A DNA stretch of 5,754 bases. Source: JAFDXJ01 sp039811225 (lineage in GTDB: Bacteria; Bacteroidota; Bacteroidia; Chitinophagales; Chitinophagaceae). Shown here in pieces: positions 1-5,754 of the stretch (position 1 is the stretch's first letter; each line of letters starts with the position of its first letter). The DNA lies in the NCBI GenBank assembly GCA_039811225.1, contig JBDHYG010000039.1:1-5754 (forward strand). Reading direction: 5' to 3'. The notes beneath the pieces were generated by a model. That model saw only the letters and a list, made by a program, of their open reading frames with translations, did no database searches and was not told the DNA's origin. Both the position numbers and the translations under genes were made by a program.

Positions 1-464
1 AAGCAAAATACGCTATCAATGCATTGGTTTTCCTGGCGAGGGAAAATAAGCATCGTGAACCTATTCAAATCAGCAGAATTTCAGAGAGTGAAAATATCCC
101 ACGTAAATTTTTAGAAGCCATTTTGCTGGATATGCGTAATGCCGGGATCCTGCAAAGCCGGAAAGGAAAATTTGGTGGTTATTATTTACAAAAGAAACCT
201 TCTGAAATAAATATGGCAATGGTCATGCGTTTATTTGACGGGCCCATAGCCATGCTGCCTTGTATTGCTTCAAAAAATTATGAACGTTGTGAAGAATGCC
301 TGGATGAAGCCACCTGTGGTATCCGTGATGTATTTTCAGAAGTGCGGCTCGAAACGCTACGTATTCTCCACCAGGCAACCCTCGAAGATATCATTCAACG
401 AAGCCAGGCCCTGGCCAAACAAAAAAACAAAGTGCCTAAAAAATTACCCGAAGAGGAATTGTAA
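1..464 (+). CDS. Rrf2-family transcriptional regulator, 5' end missing
   Basis: The reading frame is open from base 3, and the first visible residues, AKYAINALVFLAREN, match the usual Rrf2 opening (SKKAKYAxxAL). The true start therefore lies a few codons left of the window, and the TTG at 24 is not the start. A winged helix-turn-helix follows, with a recognition region near 84-150 and the wing around the GKFGGYYL segment at 165-188. A cysteine cluster comes next, with Cys codons at 261, 288, 297 and 315. In Rrf2 proteins such as IscR, NsrR and RsrR, three cysteines in this region bind an Fe-S cluster that senses iron-sulfur status, nitric oxide or redox state. Four cysteines are present here, so cluster binding is plausible, but the ligand set and target genes are unknown. 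The C-terminal tail is Lys/Glu-rich. The gene ends at a TAA and is followed by a strong hairpin. The family call is secure; the signal sensed is inference. Confidence 0.9.
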   Translation, partial: AKYAINALVFLARENKHREPIQISRISESENIPRKFLEAILLDMRNAGILQSRKGKFGGYYLQKKPSEINMAMVMRLFDGPIAMLPCIASKNYERCEECLDEATCGIRDVFSEVRLETLRILHQATLEDIIQRSQALAKQKNKVPKKLPEEEL

Positions 465-477
465 CAGCCATTTATAC

Positions 478-512
478 AAAAAATGCTTTGCCGGGAAGAC
501 AAAGCATTTTTT
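478..512. terminator. Bidirectional intrinsic terminator between convergent genes
   Basis: The arms 478-490 (AAAAAATGCTTTG) and 500-512 (CAAAGCATTTTTT) are perfect reverse complements of 13 bp, closed by a 9-nt loop. Six A on the left and six T on the right give a U-tract to transcripts from either direction. The hairpin begins 13 nt after the Rrf2 stop codon and lies 16 nt beyond the stop of the DUF2911 gene on the opposite strand, which is where a shared terminator for converging transcripts should sit. The GC content of the stem is modest, so its strength is not certain. Confidence 0.85.
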
Positions 513-528
513 ATGGGGGATAAATTTT

Positions 529-1362
529 TTATAAACCTTTCAGTAATTCATTGCCCAGCATAACATACTCATCATTTTTCGCAGAAGTGGCCAGTTCAAT
601 ACATTTTTGCGCATCTTGTTTTGCCAGCATTTTATTACCGGAGTCGCATTCAATCTTTGCGCGTAGGAGGTACATGTAATAAGCATCCGGGTTTTCAGCG
701 ATGGCTTTGTTTACATTATCCAATGCTTTTGTATAATTTTTATCCCATTCATAATAAAAATTAGCAGCCTGCCAATAAGGTTTTTTATCCTTGGTAGCCA
801 ATGCCTGTTCCAATTGAGTGCGAATGCGGTCCGCTACATTGGTTTTTACCGGGATGCTGATCATGGTAGTGCCCCAGGATAATTGGATATCACAACTTTG
901 ATATTTGATATTGGCTACCTGTATGGTAAAGGTTTCAACCATTGGTTTTACTTCCACGGCGGGTACTTTGAAACGGACTATATCTTCTGATTCTTTGTAA
1001 CCATCAGCCCCCCAGTTACTCAGGCCTTTGTTCACAATGACTTCCCATTGGTTTTTGCCGGGGATAGTGTAAAGTACATACGTGCCGGTATCTATGTCTT
1101 TACCACCAATAGAAACCATATCGGTAAATGTAATTTTGGTGGCTGCATTGGCGCCGGTACGCCATATTTTTCCCAGTGGTGCCAGTTCACTGTTTGGCTG
1201 AAAGACCGTTCGGCCTTTTATTCCCGGCCGGGAATATGTGATGATAATTTTTCCCATCCCGAAATCCTGTGAAATGGTTTCAGTGGGGCTGGGTGCAGGC
1301 ATTTGTGCCTGAGCTGAATATATACCTGCCATTCCGATGGCGAGTAAAGCTATTTTTCGCAT
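529..1362 (-). CDS. Exported DUF2911 protein with C-terminal TPR-like helices
   Basis: This 277-residue protein starts at an ATG preceded by a run of A rather than a Shine-Dalgarno site. Residues 1-20 form a Sec signal peptide: MRK, a hydrophobic stretch, then AQAQ with likely cleavage after it, which places the protein in the periplasm or envelope. Residues 27-170 match the DUF2911 family. Visible family features are YSRPGIKGRTVF (43-54), PLGKIWRTGANAATKI (62-77), the GTYVLYTIPG segment (93-102) and the W-rich NKGLSNWGA (111-119). From about 195 to 262 are helices with TPR character (YYEWDKNYTKALDNVNKAI, then YLLRAKIECDSGNKMLA), probably a protein-binding module. The biochemical role of DUF2911 is not established. 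The gene is last in the leftward run, 45 nt after the membrane anti-sigma-like gene, with no clear promoter in the gap, so co-transcription with the sigma module is likely. It ends at the shared hairpin. Confidence 0.9.
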   Translation of the reverse strand: MRKIALLAIGMAGIYSAQAQMPAPSPTETISQDFGMGKIIITYSRPGIKGRTVFQPNSELAPLGKIWRTGANAATKITFTDMVSIGGKDIDTGTYVLYTIPGKNQWEVIVNKGLSNWGADGYKESEDIVRFKVPAVEVKPMVETFTIQVANIKYQSCDIQLSWGTTMISIPVKTNVADRIRTQLEQALATKDKKPYWQAANFYYEWDKNYTKALDNVNKAIAENPDAYYMYLLRAKIECDSGNKMLAKQDAQKCIELATSAKNDEYVMLGNELLKGL

Positions 1363-1407
1363 ATGATTTTTTTTTGTTGAAAGTTCAAGATATACAAAAT
1401 CCTTTAA

Positions 1408-2340
1408 TCAGCGGGGTGTAAAATGCAGGTTAACATTTCCTTCTGTATTTGAGTTATCCGTTTTCCATAAAGGGCCCTCCTTTACCAGGCGGATGGCCAG
1501 GCTATCCATAGCCGGGGAGAGTGATTGTTGAATAGTAAACTGGTTGGGTTCTCCTTTCTCATTGAGAAAAAATCGTAAAGTTACATTGCCGGGTGTATAG
1601 TTTGCAGCCATTTCTTTTTTAAAGAGTGGTAACCTGTTTTTGATGTACAATTGAAATGCATCCCAGCCGCCGATAGGGTATGAAGCAACTGTTTCTTCCC
1701 TGGCCTTATTGGCACGCATGGCATTCATGGTTACTTTACCGGCAGCAACGGAAGGTACCGGATTGCCGATACTGTCTGTTGGCTGCGTTTCGGCAGAAGC
1801 CAATACGGGCGCAGGTTGTATCGTTTCAACCGGATGATCAGTTTGATGGGTCGTTTCCGTAGTAGGTTTTTTTATGGATGTAGTTGTGGGCGTATCCTTT
1901 TTATTTTCCGCCAATAAAGAAGGGGTCGGGGGTTGGTTTTCTTTTGATGGAATGGTGGTATCTGTTTGTGTGCCAGGTGTAGTGTGTTTGGCTAATTCAG
2001 GAGCCGGGTTTTCCCGGAACCAGGTGTACCAGGTTATACCACCAGCTAATACCATAAAAAGAAAAATGGCTGCCACCCGTAGCCAGGCCGGGAAGACAAA
2101 GGCAGATGTTTTGTTCTTTGCTGTTTTGTCTGCCAGTAGGGTACGGAGCCGGGTATTTTCATTCTTAACTGCCTCCCAGTTTTCTTTTTGCGTGTAATAA
2201 CCATCCATGGCAGCAGCAAGAAAGGGGTCGGCAAGTGCCCGTTCTTCCAGTGCATGCATTTCTTCAGGCGATAAGTTGCCGGAGAAATAGTTGTCTATTT
2301 CTGTAAAGTATAAATCAGTATACGTGGGTTTATGATCCAT
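1408..2340 (-). CDS. Single-pass membrane protein: anti-sigma-like N-terminus, TonB-like C-terminus
   Basis: This 310-residue protein has three visible parts. Residues 1-80 are cytoplasmic and acidic, with IDNYFSGNLSPEEMHALEER and DPFLAAAMDGYY; this pattern is common in Bacteroidota membrane proteins encoded beside ECF sigma factors. The HxxxCxxC zinc anti-sigma motif is absent. Residues 85-106 are one hydrophobic transmembrane helix. Residues 111-200 are a Thr/Pro/Lys-rich, probably extended periplasmic linker like that of TonB. Residues about 218-310 resemble the TonB C-terminal domain: GNVTLRFFLNEKGEPNQF, then SLSPAMDSLAIRLVKEGPLWK and a closing beta strand, VNLHF. The start codon overlaps the sigma gene by 11 bp, so translation is probably coupled and a sigma/anti-sigma pair is the simplest reading. 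An energy-transducer role is possible, but no ExbB/ExbD genes are nearby. The architecture is clear; the anti-sigma function is inferred from position and N-terminal pattern. Confidence 0.8.
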   Translation of the reverse strand: MDHKPTYTDLYFTEIDNYFSGNLSPEEMHALEERALADPFLAAAMDGYYTQKENWEAVKNENTRLRTLLADKTAKNKTSAFVFPAWLRVAAIFLFMVLAGGITWYTWFRENPAPELAKHTTPGTQTDTTIPSKENQPPTPSLLAENKKDTPTTTSIKKPTTETTHQTDHPVETIQPAPVLASAETQPTDSIGNPVPSVAAGKVTMNAMRANKAREETVASYPIGGWDAFQLYIKNRLPLFKKEMAANYTPGNVTLRFFLNEKGEPNQFTIQQSLSPAMDSLAIRLVKEGPLWKTDNSNTEGNVNLHFTPR

Positions 2341-2899
2341 TTTTTTCCATACAAATTTTTAGGTTTCGGCGCCCGTTTTGAATGGCGCTCCGTACTTTAT
2401 CCCAGGCTAAACCAGTGGTGGCGGCGATTTCATTGTAACACTTTTTCTCTGTATAAAATAAAACAATACTTTGTTTTTGAACAGGGGGCAGTGTTTCCAT
2501 ACAAGCTGCTAAGCGATTAAAAGTCTCTTCCCGTTCCCCGTTTTCTTCCTGATGCAGAAATGGTTCGCTTTGCATAAAGCCTTCATCAAAATCCATATTG
2601 CGAACCGGGTTTTTCTTGCGCAGTTGCATCAGGCAATGATTTTTGGCGAGTGTATAGAGCCAGCTTTTGAAATGTTGTATATCATGTTTCATCGCTTTCC
2701 GCACTAATTCTTCATAAATATTCATGACGGCATCCCGGGCTGTTTCTGTGTCTTTAAAATATTTCAGGCATACCCCGTAAACAAGTGTAGAATAGCGGAG
2801 ATACAAAGTGGCCAATGTTTCCTGGTCACCGTTGTTTTTATAAGCCTGTAACAGCTCTTCATCCGGCAGGGGGGTGGTATGGGCTGGTACAACTTTCAA
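2330..2899 (-). CDS. ECF-type RNA polymerase sigma factor, TTG start
   Basis: This 189-residue protein has the two-domain layout of extracytoplasmic-function sigma factors. Sigma region 2 spans about 25-96 (LYLRYSTLVYGVCLKYFKD, then the FKSWLYTLAKNHCLMQLRKK segment that contacts the -10 DNA). After an acidic linker, region 4 spans about 128-183 (LPPVQKQSIVLFYTEK, then the helix-turn-helix CYNEIAATTGLAWDKVRSAI and NGRRNLK). Regions 1.1 and 3 are absent, as expected. No ATG exists in frame between the upstream stop at 2945-2947 and region 2; the first internal Met (residue 59) would cut into region 2. The TTG at 2899-2897 is the best start and gives a natural N-terminus leading into LPDEELLQAYKNNGD. 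The gene begins 26 nt after xerD and overlaps its downstream partner by 11 bp. It probably directs transcription of envelope-related genes under control of that partner. The regulon cannot be read from this window. Confidence 0.9.
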   Translation of the reverse strand: MKVVPAHTTPLPDEELLQAYKNNGDQETLATLYLRYSTLVYGVCLKYFKDTETARDAVMNIYEELVRKAMKHDIQHFKSWLYTLAKNHCLMQLRKKNPVRNMDFDEGFMQSEPFLHQEENGEREETFNRLAACMETLPPVQKQSIVLFYTEKKCYNEIAATTGLAWDKVRSAIQNGRRNLKICMEKNGS

Positions 2900-2925
2900 G
2901 AAATCGGATATTTGTTTTTGAAAAA

Positions 2926-3840
2926 TTATTTGTAAAAATCTTTTTTAAATGCCGGGTGAAATTGTTGTAAGGTAGTGCGTAAATAGGCACGATCCAAATG
3001 GGTATAAATTTCAGTGGTGGTAATACTTTCATGGCCCAGCATTTCCTGCACGGCACGCAGGTTAGCGCCCCCTTCTACCAGGTGGGTGGCAAAGGAATGG
3101 CGGAAAGTGTGGGGTGAAATGGTTTTTTGGATCCCGGCTTTCCGGGCAGTTTCCTTAATAATGGTAAAGATCATAACCCGGCTGAGTTTCTTTCCTGACC
3201 GGTTAAGGAAAACGATATCTTCTGAACCGGGGGCTATTTTTTGATGCACCCGGATATGTTGCAGGTAAATTGACATATAATGAATAGCAGAGCGGCCTAT
3301 GGGAATCAACCGTTCTTTATTGCCTTTGCCAATAACACGTATAAATCCATCTTCAAAATACAGTCCGCTGATTTTAAGGTCACTCACCTCACTAACCCGT
3401 AAACCGCAACTATACATGATTTCCAGGATTGCCCGGTTCCGGGCGCCGGCAGGTGTGCCTGTTTCAATGATGGCCAGCATTTTTTCAATTTCCTCCAAAT
3501 GCAACACTTCCGGTAAATGCCTGGACAGGCGGGGTGTTTCAAGCAATAAGGAAGGGTCTTCTTCTATAATTTCTTCCCGCACACAGAAATTGAAAAAATT
3601 GCGAATACCGGAAATGACCCGGGCCTGTGATGCCGGCTGCATTCCTTGTGTATGCAACCAGGTAATAAATTTTTGTAAATCGGTAAGGGTTACAGCCGAT
3701 GGCTCCGGGATCGTTTCCTGTTGTGAAAAAAAAGAAAGTAATAATTCCACATCATGCAGGTATGCATCCACAGAAAGTTTGCCCAGGGATTTTTCCAGGA
3801 GCAGGAAAGCACGAAAACTTTTTATATAAGATGCCCACAT
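2926..3840 (-). CDS. xerD: Site-specific tyrosine recombinase XerD
   Basis: This 304-residue protein is close to the usual Xer length of about 300. It has the N-terminal SAM-like core-binding domain (residues about 3-90: YIKSFRAFLLLEKSLG, then SQARVISGIRNFFNF) and the catalytic domain (about 108-295). All six catalytic residues are visible: R148 in CGLRVSE, K172 in GKGNKER, H244 and R247 in SPHTFRHSF, H270 in LGH, and the nucleophile Y279 in IYTH. With its XerC partner, this enzyme resolves chromosome dimers at dif during division. The XerD rather than XerC choice rests on overall similarity (DLKISGLYFEDGFIRVIGKG, LVEGGANLRAVQEMLGHESITTTEIYTH) and is probable, not certain. No dif-like site, inverted repeats or cargo genes suggest an integrative element, so a housekeeping role is favoured. 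It starts at an ATG opposite the ykgJ-like gene, and the sigma gene follows 26 nt downstream. Confidence 0.92.
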   Translation of the reverse strand: MWASYIKSFRAFLLLEKSLGKLSVDAYLHDVELLLSFFSQQETIPEPSAVTLTDLQKFITWLHTQGMQPASQARVISGIRNFFNFCVREEIIEEDPSLLLETPRLSRHLPEVLHLEEIEKMLAIIETGTPAGARNRAILEIMYSCGLRVSEVSDLKISGLYFEDGFIRVIGKGNKERLIPIGRSAIHYMSIYLQHIRVHQKIAPGSEDIVFLNRSGKKLSRVMIFTIIKETARKAGIQKTISPHTFRHSFATHLVEGGANLRAVQEMLGHESITTTEIYTHLDRAYLRTTLQQFHPAFKKDFYK

Positions 3841-3848
3841 AAAACGGA

Positions 3849-3880
3849 TTTGGTGGAATTGATTTTTTGAAATTCCTTTG
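3849..3880 (+). promoter_or_regulatory. Candidate promoter for the YkgJ-type gene
   Basis: TTTG at 3849-3852 is followed after 20 nt by TTCCTTTG at 3873-3880. This resembles the Bacteroidota -33 TTTG / -7 TAnnTTTG pair, with one mismatch in the second position of the -7 box. It predicts initiation near 3887 and a leader of about 50 nt before the ATG at 3937. The site lies in the divergent gap shared with xerD. A 6-bp inverted repeat (3855-3860 and 3871-3876, GGAATT/AATTCC) falls between the boxes and could be an operator or chance. Confidence 0.35.
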
Positions 3881-3899
3881 ATCTTTTACAAGAATCATA

Positions 3900-3907
3900 C
3901 AAATTTA
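3900..3907 (-). promoter_or_regulatory. Candidate -7 box for the xerD run
   Basis: On the minus strand this reads TAAATTTG, an exact match to the Bacteroidota -7 consensus TAnnTTTG. Initiation about 7 nt downstream would leave a leader of roughly 50 nt before the xerD ATG. The nearest upstream TTG is 25 nt away, longer than the usual spacing of about 19-21, so the -33 part is not convincing. The region is AT-rich, which makes chance matches likely. Confidence 0.35.
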
Positions 3908-3936
3908 CATTTAGAAAATTATTTCTGTCACGCAAT

Positions 3937-4458
3937 ATGAATCCCGTAAACCTGCGGTCATTTAAGCAAAAAGCTCGGCATCAGAAATTGGCCCTGAAAC
4001 GTTTTTTATCCAAAGTAGAAAAAAATCCACCGGAAAAATTGTACAGCCTGATGCACGCCTTGGATAAAGAGGTTTGGAAAGAAATAGATTGCCTGAGCTG
4101 TGCCAATTGTTGTAAAACGATGACGCCTACTTTTACCTTCAAAGATATTAAGCGTATTGCTGCGTATTTAAATATGTCACCTGCAGCTTTCCGGAAAAAA
4201 TGGCTGACTTATGAAAAACGGGATAAGGATTGGGTAAATAGTAAACAACCCTGCCAGTTCCTGGATCTCCAAACAAATAAATGTACCATATATCCGGTGC
4301 GGCCGGCAGACTGTGCGGGGTTCCCGCATTTTAAAAAGAGACAGCCAGAATTATATATGCATGTACACCAACAAAATATTTCATATTGCCCGGCTACCTT
4401 TTTACTGGTGAAAAAAATGAAAGACAGGCTGGACAATGTTAGGATAACTGCTTCTTAG
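3937..4458 (+). CDS. YkgJ-family cysteine-cluster (metal-binding) protein
   Basis: This 173-residue protein carries the family signature. There is a CLSCANCC block (C52, C55, C58, C59) just after a basic N-terminal helix, then C106 in PCQFL, C116 in KCTIYPVRPADC, C126 at the end of that block, and C151 in YCP. These eight cysteines are the conserved set of the YkgJ / UPF0153 family, which is thought to bind zinc or an Fe-S cluster; no reaction has been firmly assigned. There is no signal peptide or membrane segment, so it should be cytoplasmic. The N-terminal 50 residues are Lys/Arg-rich and could touch nucleic acid or a partner, which is speculation. It is transcribed divergently from xerD. 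Its TAG stop shares bases with the TAA stop of the convergent yraN gene, with no hairpin between them. The start ATG has no Shine-Dalgarno site, like its neighbours. Confidence 0.87.
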   Translation: MNPVNLRSFKQKARHQKLALKRFLSKVEKNPPEKLYSLMHALDKEVWKEIDCLSCANCCKTMTPTFTFKDIKRIAAYLNMSPAAFRKKWLTYEKRDKDWVNSKQPCQFLDLQTNKCTIYPVRPADCAGFPHFKKRQPELYMHVHQQNISYCPATFLLVKKMKDRLDNVRITAS

Positions 4459-4814
4459 AAATAAACATCTTCAAACAAGTGAAATTCAGGCGCTTTATCC
4501 GGCAACCATAAAATAGCCAGGACATCAAATTGTACATACTTCCATTCGGGATGGAGAAATTGATATTGTTCAGCCGCATTGCGCAGGTTCATCATTTTTT
4601 CTTTGCTGATACTTTCTTCCGGTAAACCGTATTTCGTAGAGCGACGAGTTTTAATTTCAAAAAAGTGTAAGCGGTTATCTTTCCCGGAAGCAATGATATC
4701 CACTTCCCAATGTTTAAAGCGCCAGTTTTTTTCCAGTATGGTATAGCCTAATTCACTTAAATAAATACTGGCCATTTCTTCCCCTTTATTTCCTGTATTT
4801 TTGTTGGCTAACAT
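4455..4814 (-). CDS. YraN / UPF0102 family predicted endonuclease-fold protein
   Basis: The ATG at 4814-4812 gives 119 residues, the normal size for this family. A TTG 18 nt further upstream would add only six residues (ending TYM) and is less likely. Family features are GNKGEEMASIYLSELGY at residues 8-24, ILEKNWRF at 26-33, WEVDIIA (E37, D39) and the FFEIKTRRS segment (E53, K55), then K71 and the AAEQYQF helix. E37/D39/E53/K55 form a PD-(D/E)xK-like nuclease site. The family is linked to Holliday-junction-resolvase-like folds, but its cellular role is unsettled. The usual GEIDLI motif has W in place of G (HWEVDI), while the acidic residues are kept. The 3' end overlaps the convergent YkgJ-type gene by 4 bp. 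The 5' end lies 24 nt from the divergent manA start, so the two genes share very little promoter space. Confidence 0.9.
   Translation of the reverse strand: MLANKNTGNKGEEMASIYLSELGYTILEKNWRFKHWEVDIIASGKDNRLHFFEIKTRRSTKYGLPEESISKEKMMNLRNAAEQYQFLHPEWKYVQFDVLAILWLPDKAPEFHLFEDVYF
4796..4803 (+). promoter_or_regulatory. Candidate -7 box for manA inside yraN
   Basis: TATTTTTG is an exact match to the Bacteroidota -7 consensus TAnnTTTG. It lies within the first codons of yraN on the opposite strand, and initiation near 4810 would leave a leader of about 29 nt before the manA TTG. No TTTG is seen at the expected -33 spacing, so support is partial. The short gap between the two genes makes an overlapping promoter necessary unless manA is transcribed from further away. 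Confidence 0.35.
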
Positions 4815-4838
4815 ATATGTTAATCTAAACAAATCATT

Positions 4839-5754
4839 TTGATATTAAAAGATAAAATTTTTAAGCTGAATGGTAAGGTCATGCATTATGCCTGGGGAGG
4901 CACTGATTTTATTCCTCAATGGCTGGGCATAAAGAATACAGGAAAAAAGCCTCATGCTGAATATTGGATGGGCACACATGCCGCAGCACCCTCCGAAATT
5001 ATGACAAAGACGCACCGGATAAATCTACAGGATGCCATCCGGGAGATGCCGGTATTTTTCCTGGGAGAAAAAGTGTATGAAACATTTGGGGAATTACCTT
5101 ATTTATTTAAAATCCTGGATGTAAAAGATGCTTTATCCATCCAGGTGCATCCAACAAAGACTGCGGCTGCCCGGGGATTTGATGCGGAAGACCTGGCCGG
5201 CAAAGCACTTACGGCTCCTGACCGGAATTATAAGGACCGGAATCATAAACCGGAAATCATGATTGCACTCAGTGATTTTTGGCTGTTGCATGGTTTTTTG
5301 ATAGAAGAGGAATTAGAAAAACGCCTGGCATCCATTCGGCCTTTTAAACAATTGCTTGTTTTGTTTAAAGAAAAAGGATATAAAGCCTTATATAAACATG
5401 TAATGCAAATGCCCCAGGCAGATGTGGATAAAATGCTGGTACCATTAATCAATGAAGCTTTACAAAACAAGCAATATTTACAAAAATCAGATCCGGCATA
5501 TTGGGCAGCCAAATATTACTCCGGAAAAAAAGTAGAACAAATCGATCGGGGTATTTTTTCTATTTATTTTTTCAATCTGCTTCATTTGAAAAAAGGAGAG
5601 GGCATCTTCCAGGGGGCCGGTTTGCCGCATGCATATCTCGAAGGAAAGAATGTAGAATTGATGGCGAATAGTGATAATGTTTTACGGGCTGGTCTTACAC
5701 CAAAGCACATGGACATACCGGAGCTGATAAAGAATGTTCAATTTAAAGGGACTA
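4839..5754 (+). CDS. manA: Mannose-6-phosphate isomerase (type I), 3' end missing
   Basis: The frame is open from the TTG at 4839 to the window end, 305 codons plus one base, with no stop. The enzyme interconverts mannose 6-phosphate and fructose 6-phosphate in the cytoplasm, feeding mannose use and GDP-mannose synthesis. Type I signatures are in order: HYAWGG (16-21), AEYWMGTHAAAPS (40-52), LPYLFKILDV (86-95), SIQVHPTK (100-107), KPEIMIAL (137-144), GAGLPHAYLEGKNVELMANS (259-278) and NVLRAGLTPKH (280-290). The predicted zinc ligands are Q102, H104, E139 and H264, and R283 is the catalytic arginine, all present. No ATG lies between the upstream in-frame stop (4821-4823) and the TTG. The ATG at 4881 would leave only HYAWGG after it and lose the conserved KLNGKV strand, so TTG is preferred. 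The C-terminal cupin part is cut off by the window edge. Confidence 0.93.
   Translation, partial: MILKDKIFKLNGKVMHYAWGGTDFIPQWLGIKNTGKKPHAEYWMGTHAAAPSEIMTKTHRINLQDAIREMPVFFLGEKVYETFGELPYLFKILDVKDALSIQVHPTKTAAARGFDAEDLAGKALTAPDRNYKDRNHKPEIMIALSDFWLLHGFLIEEELEKRLASIRPFKQLLVLFKEKGYKALYKHVMQMPQADVDKMLVPLINEALQNKQYLQKSDPAYWAAKYYSGKKVEQIDRGIFSIYFFNLLHLKKGEGIFQGAGLPHAYLEGKNVELMANSDNVLRAGLTPKHMDIPELIKNVQFKGT

Noticed and set aside
265..534. An 89-codon plus-strand frame overlapping the Rrf2 gene in another frame and running through the terminator
   Set aside because: It crosses the hairpin, has no recognisable domain, and the Rrf2 frame over the same bases is clearly coding.
490..2101. A 15-bp direct repeat, GCCGGGAAGACAAAG, at 490-504 and 2087-2101
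   Set aside because: One copy forms the loop and stem of the terminator and the other encodes ordinary residues of the membrane protein. There is no third copy, no flanking similarity and no regular spacing, so chance is the best explanation.
1874..2197. A 107-codon plus-strand frame opposite the TonB-like protein
   Set aside because: It is antisense to the Thr/Pro-rich linker and membrane segment, whose low-complexity composition keeps the opposite frame open; there is no sign of selection on it.
3299..3829. A 176-codon plus-strand reading frame opposite xerD
   Set aside because: It lies wholly antisense to a gene with all catalytic residues intact, and its translation shows no recognisable domain; it is a shadow frame.
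2926..3840. Tyrosine recombinase as the integrase of a mobile element
   Set aside because: The length and motifs fit housekeeping XerD, neighbours are core genes, and no tRNA target, attachment repeats, excisionase or cargo genes are visible.
5243..5512. An 89-codon minus-strand frame inside manA
   Set aside because: The plus-strand frame carries the full set of mannose-6-phosphate isomerase motifs, so this antisense frame is incidental.

Overview
The window looks like an ordinary chromosomal stretch from a Bacteroidota bacterium, most likely of the Chitinophagaceae type. The reasons are the DUF2911 protein, a sigma factor paired with a TonB-tailed membrane protein, the lack of Shine-Dalgarno sequences with A-rich leaders instead, TAnnTTTG-like promoter boxes, and a moderate GC content. 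The family assignment is inference from protein style; no rRNA or other marker is present.

Layout, left to right. Bases 1-464 (+) hold the 3' part of an Rrf2-family regulator with four cysteines. A perfect 13-bp hairpin at 478-512 separates it from a leftward run of four genes, which in transcription order are xerD (3840-2926), an ECF-type sigma factor (2899-2330), a membrane protein with an anti-sigma-like N-terminus and a TonB-like C-terminus (2340-1408), and an exported DUF2911 protein with C-terminal TPR-like helices (1362-529). Gaps in this run are 26 nt, an 11-bp overlap and 45 nt, so it could be one transcript. A 96-nt divergent region then leads to a YkgJ-type cysteine-cluster protein (3937-4458, +). 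Its stop codon overlaps that of a convergent yraN/UPF0102 gene (4814-4455, -). Only 24 nt beyond the yraN start, on the other strand, begins a type I mannose-6-phosphate isomerase gene (4839 onward), which runs off the right edge.

How the parts may work together: the sigma factor and the membrane protein that overlaps it look like a signalling pair in which the membrane protein holds the sigma factor and responds to an envelope signal. DUF2911, an envelope-directed protein immediately downstream, may be part of or a target of that pair. XerD (chromosome dimer resolution), YraN (predicted nuclease fold), YkgJ (metal-cluster protein) and ManA (sugar phosphate metabolism) are housekeeping neighbours with no evident link.

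I found no mobile element, CRISPR array, tRNA or rRNA, and no gene-free stretch over 300 bases. I do not see a clearly undescribed system. The most interesting item is the sigma/TonB-like membrane protein/DUF2911 module.
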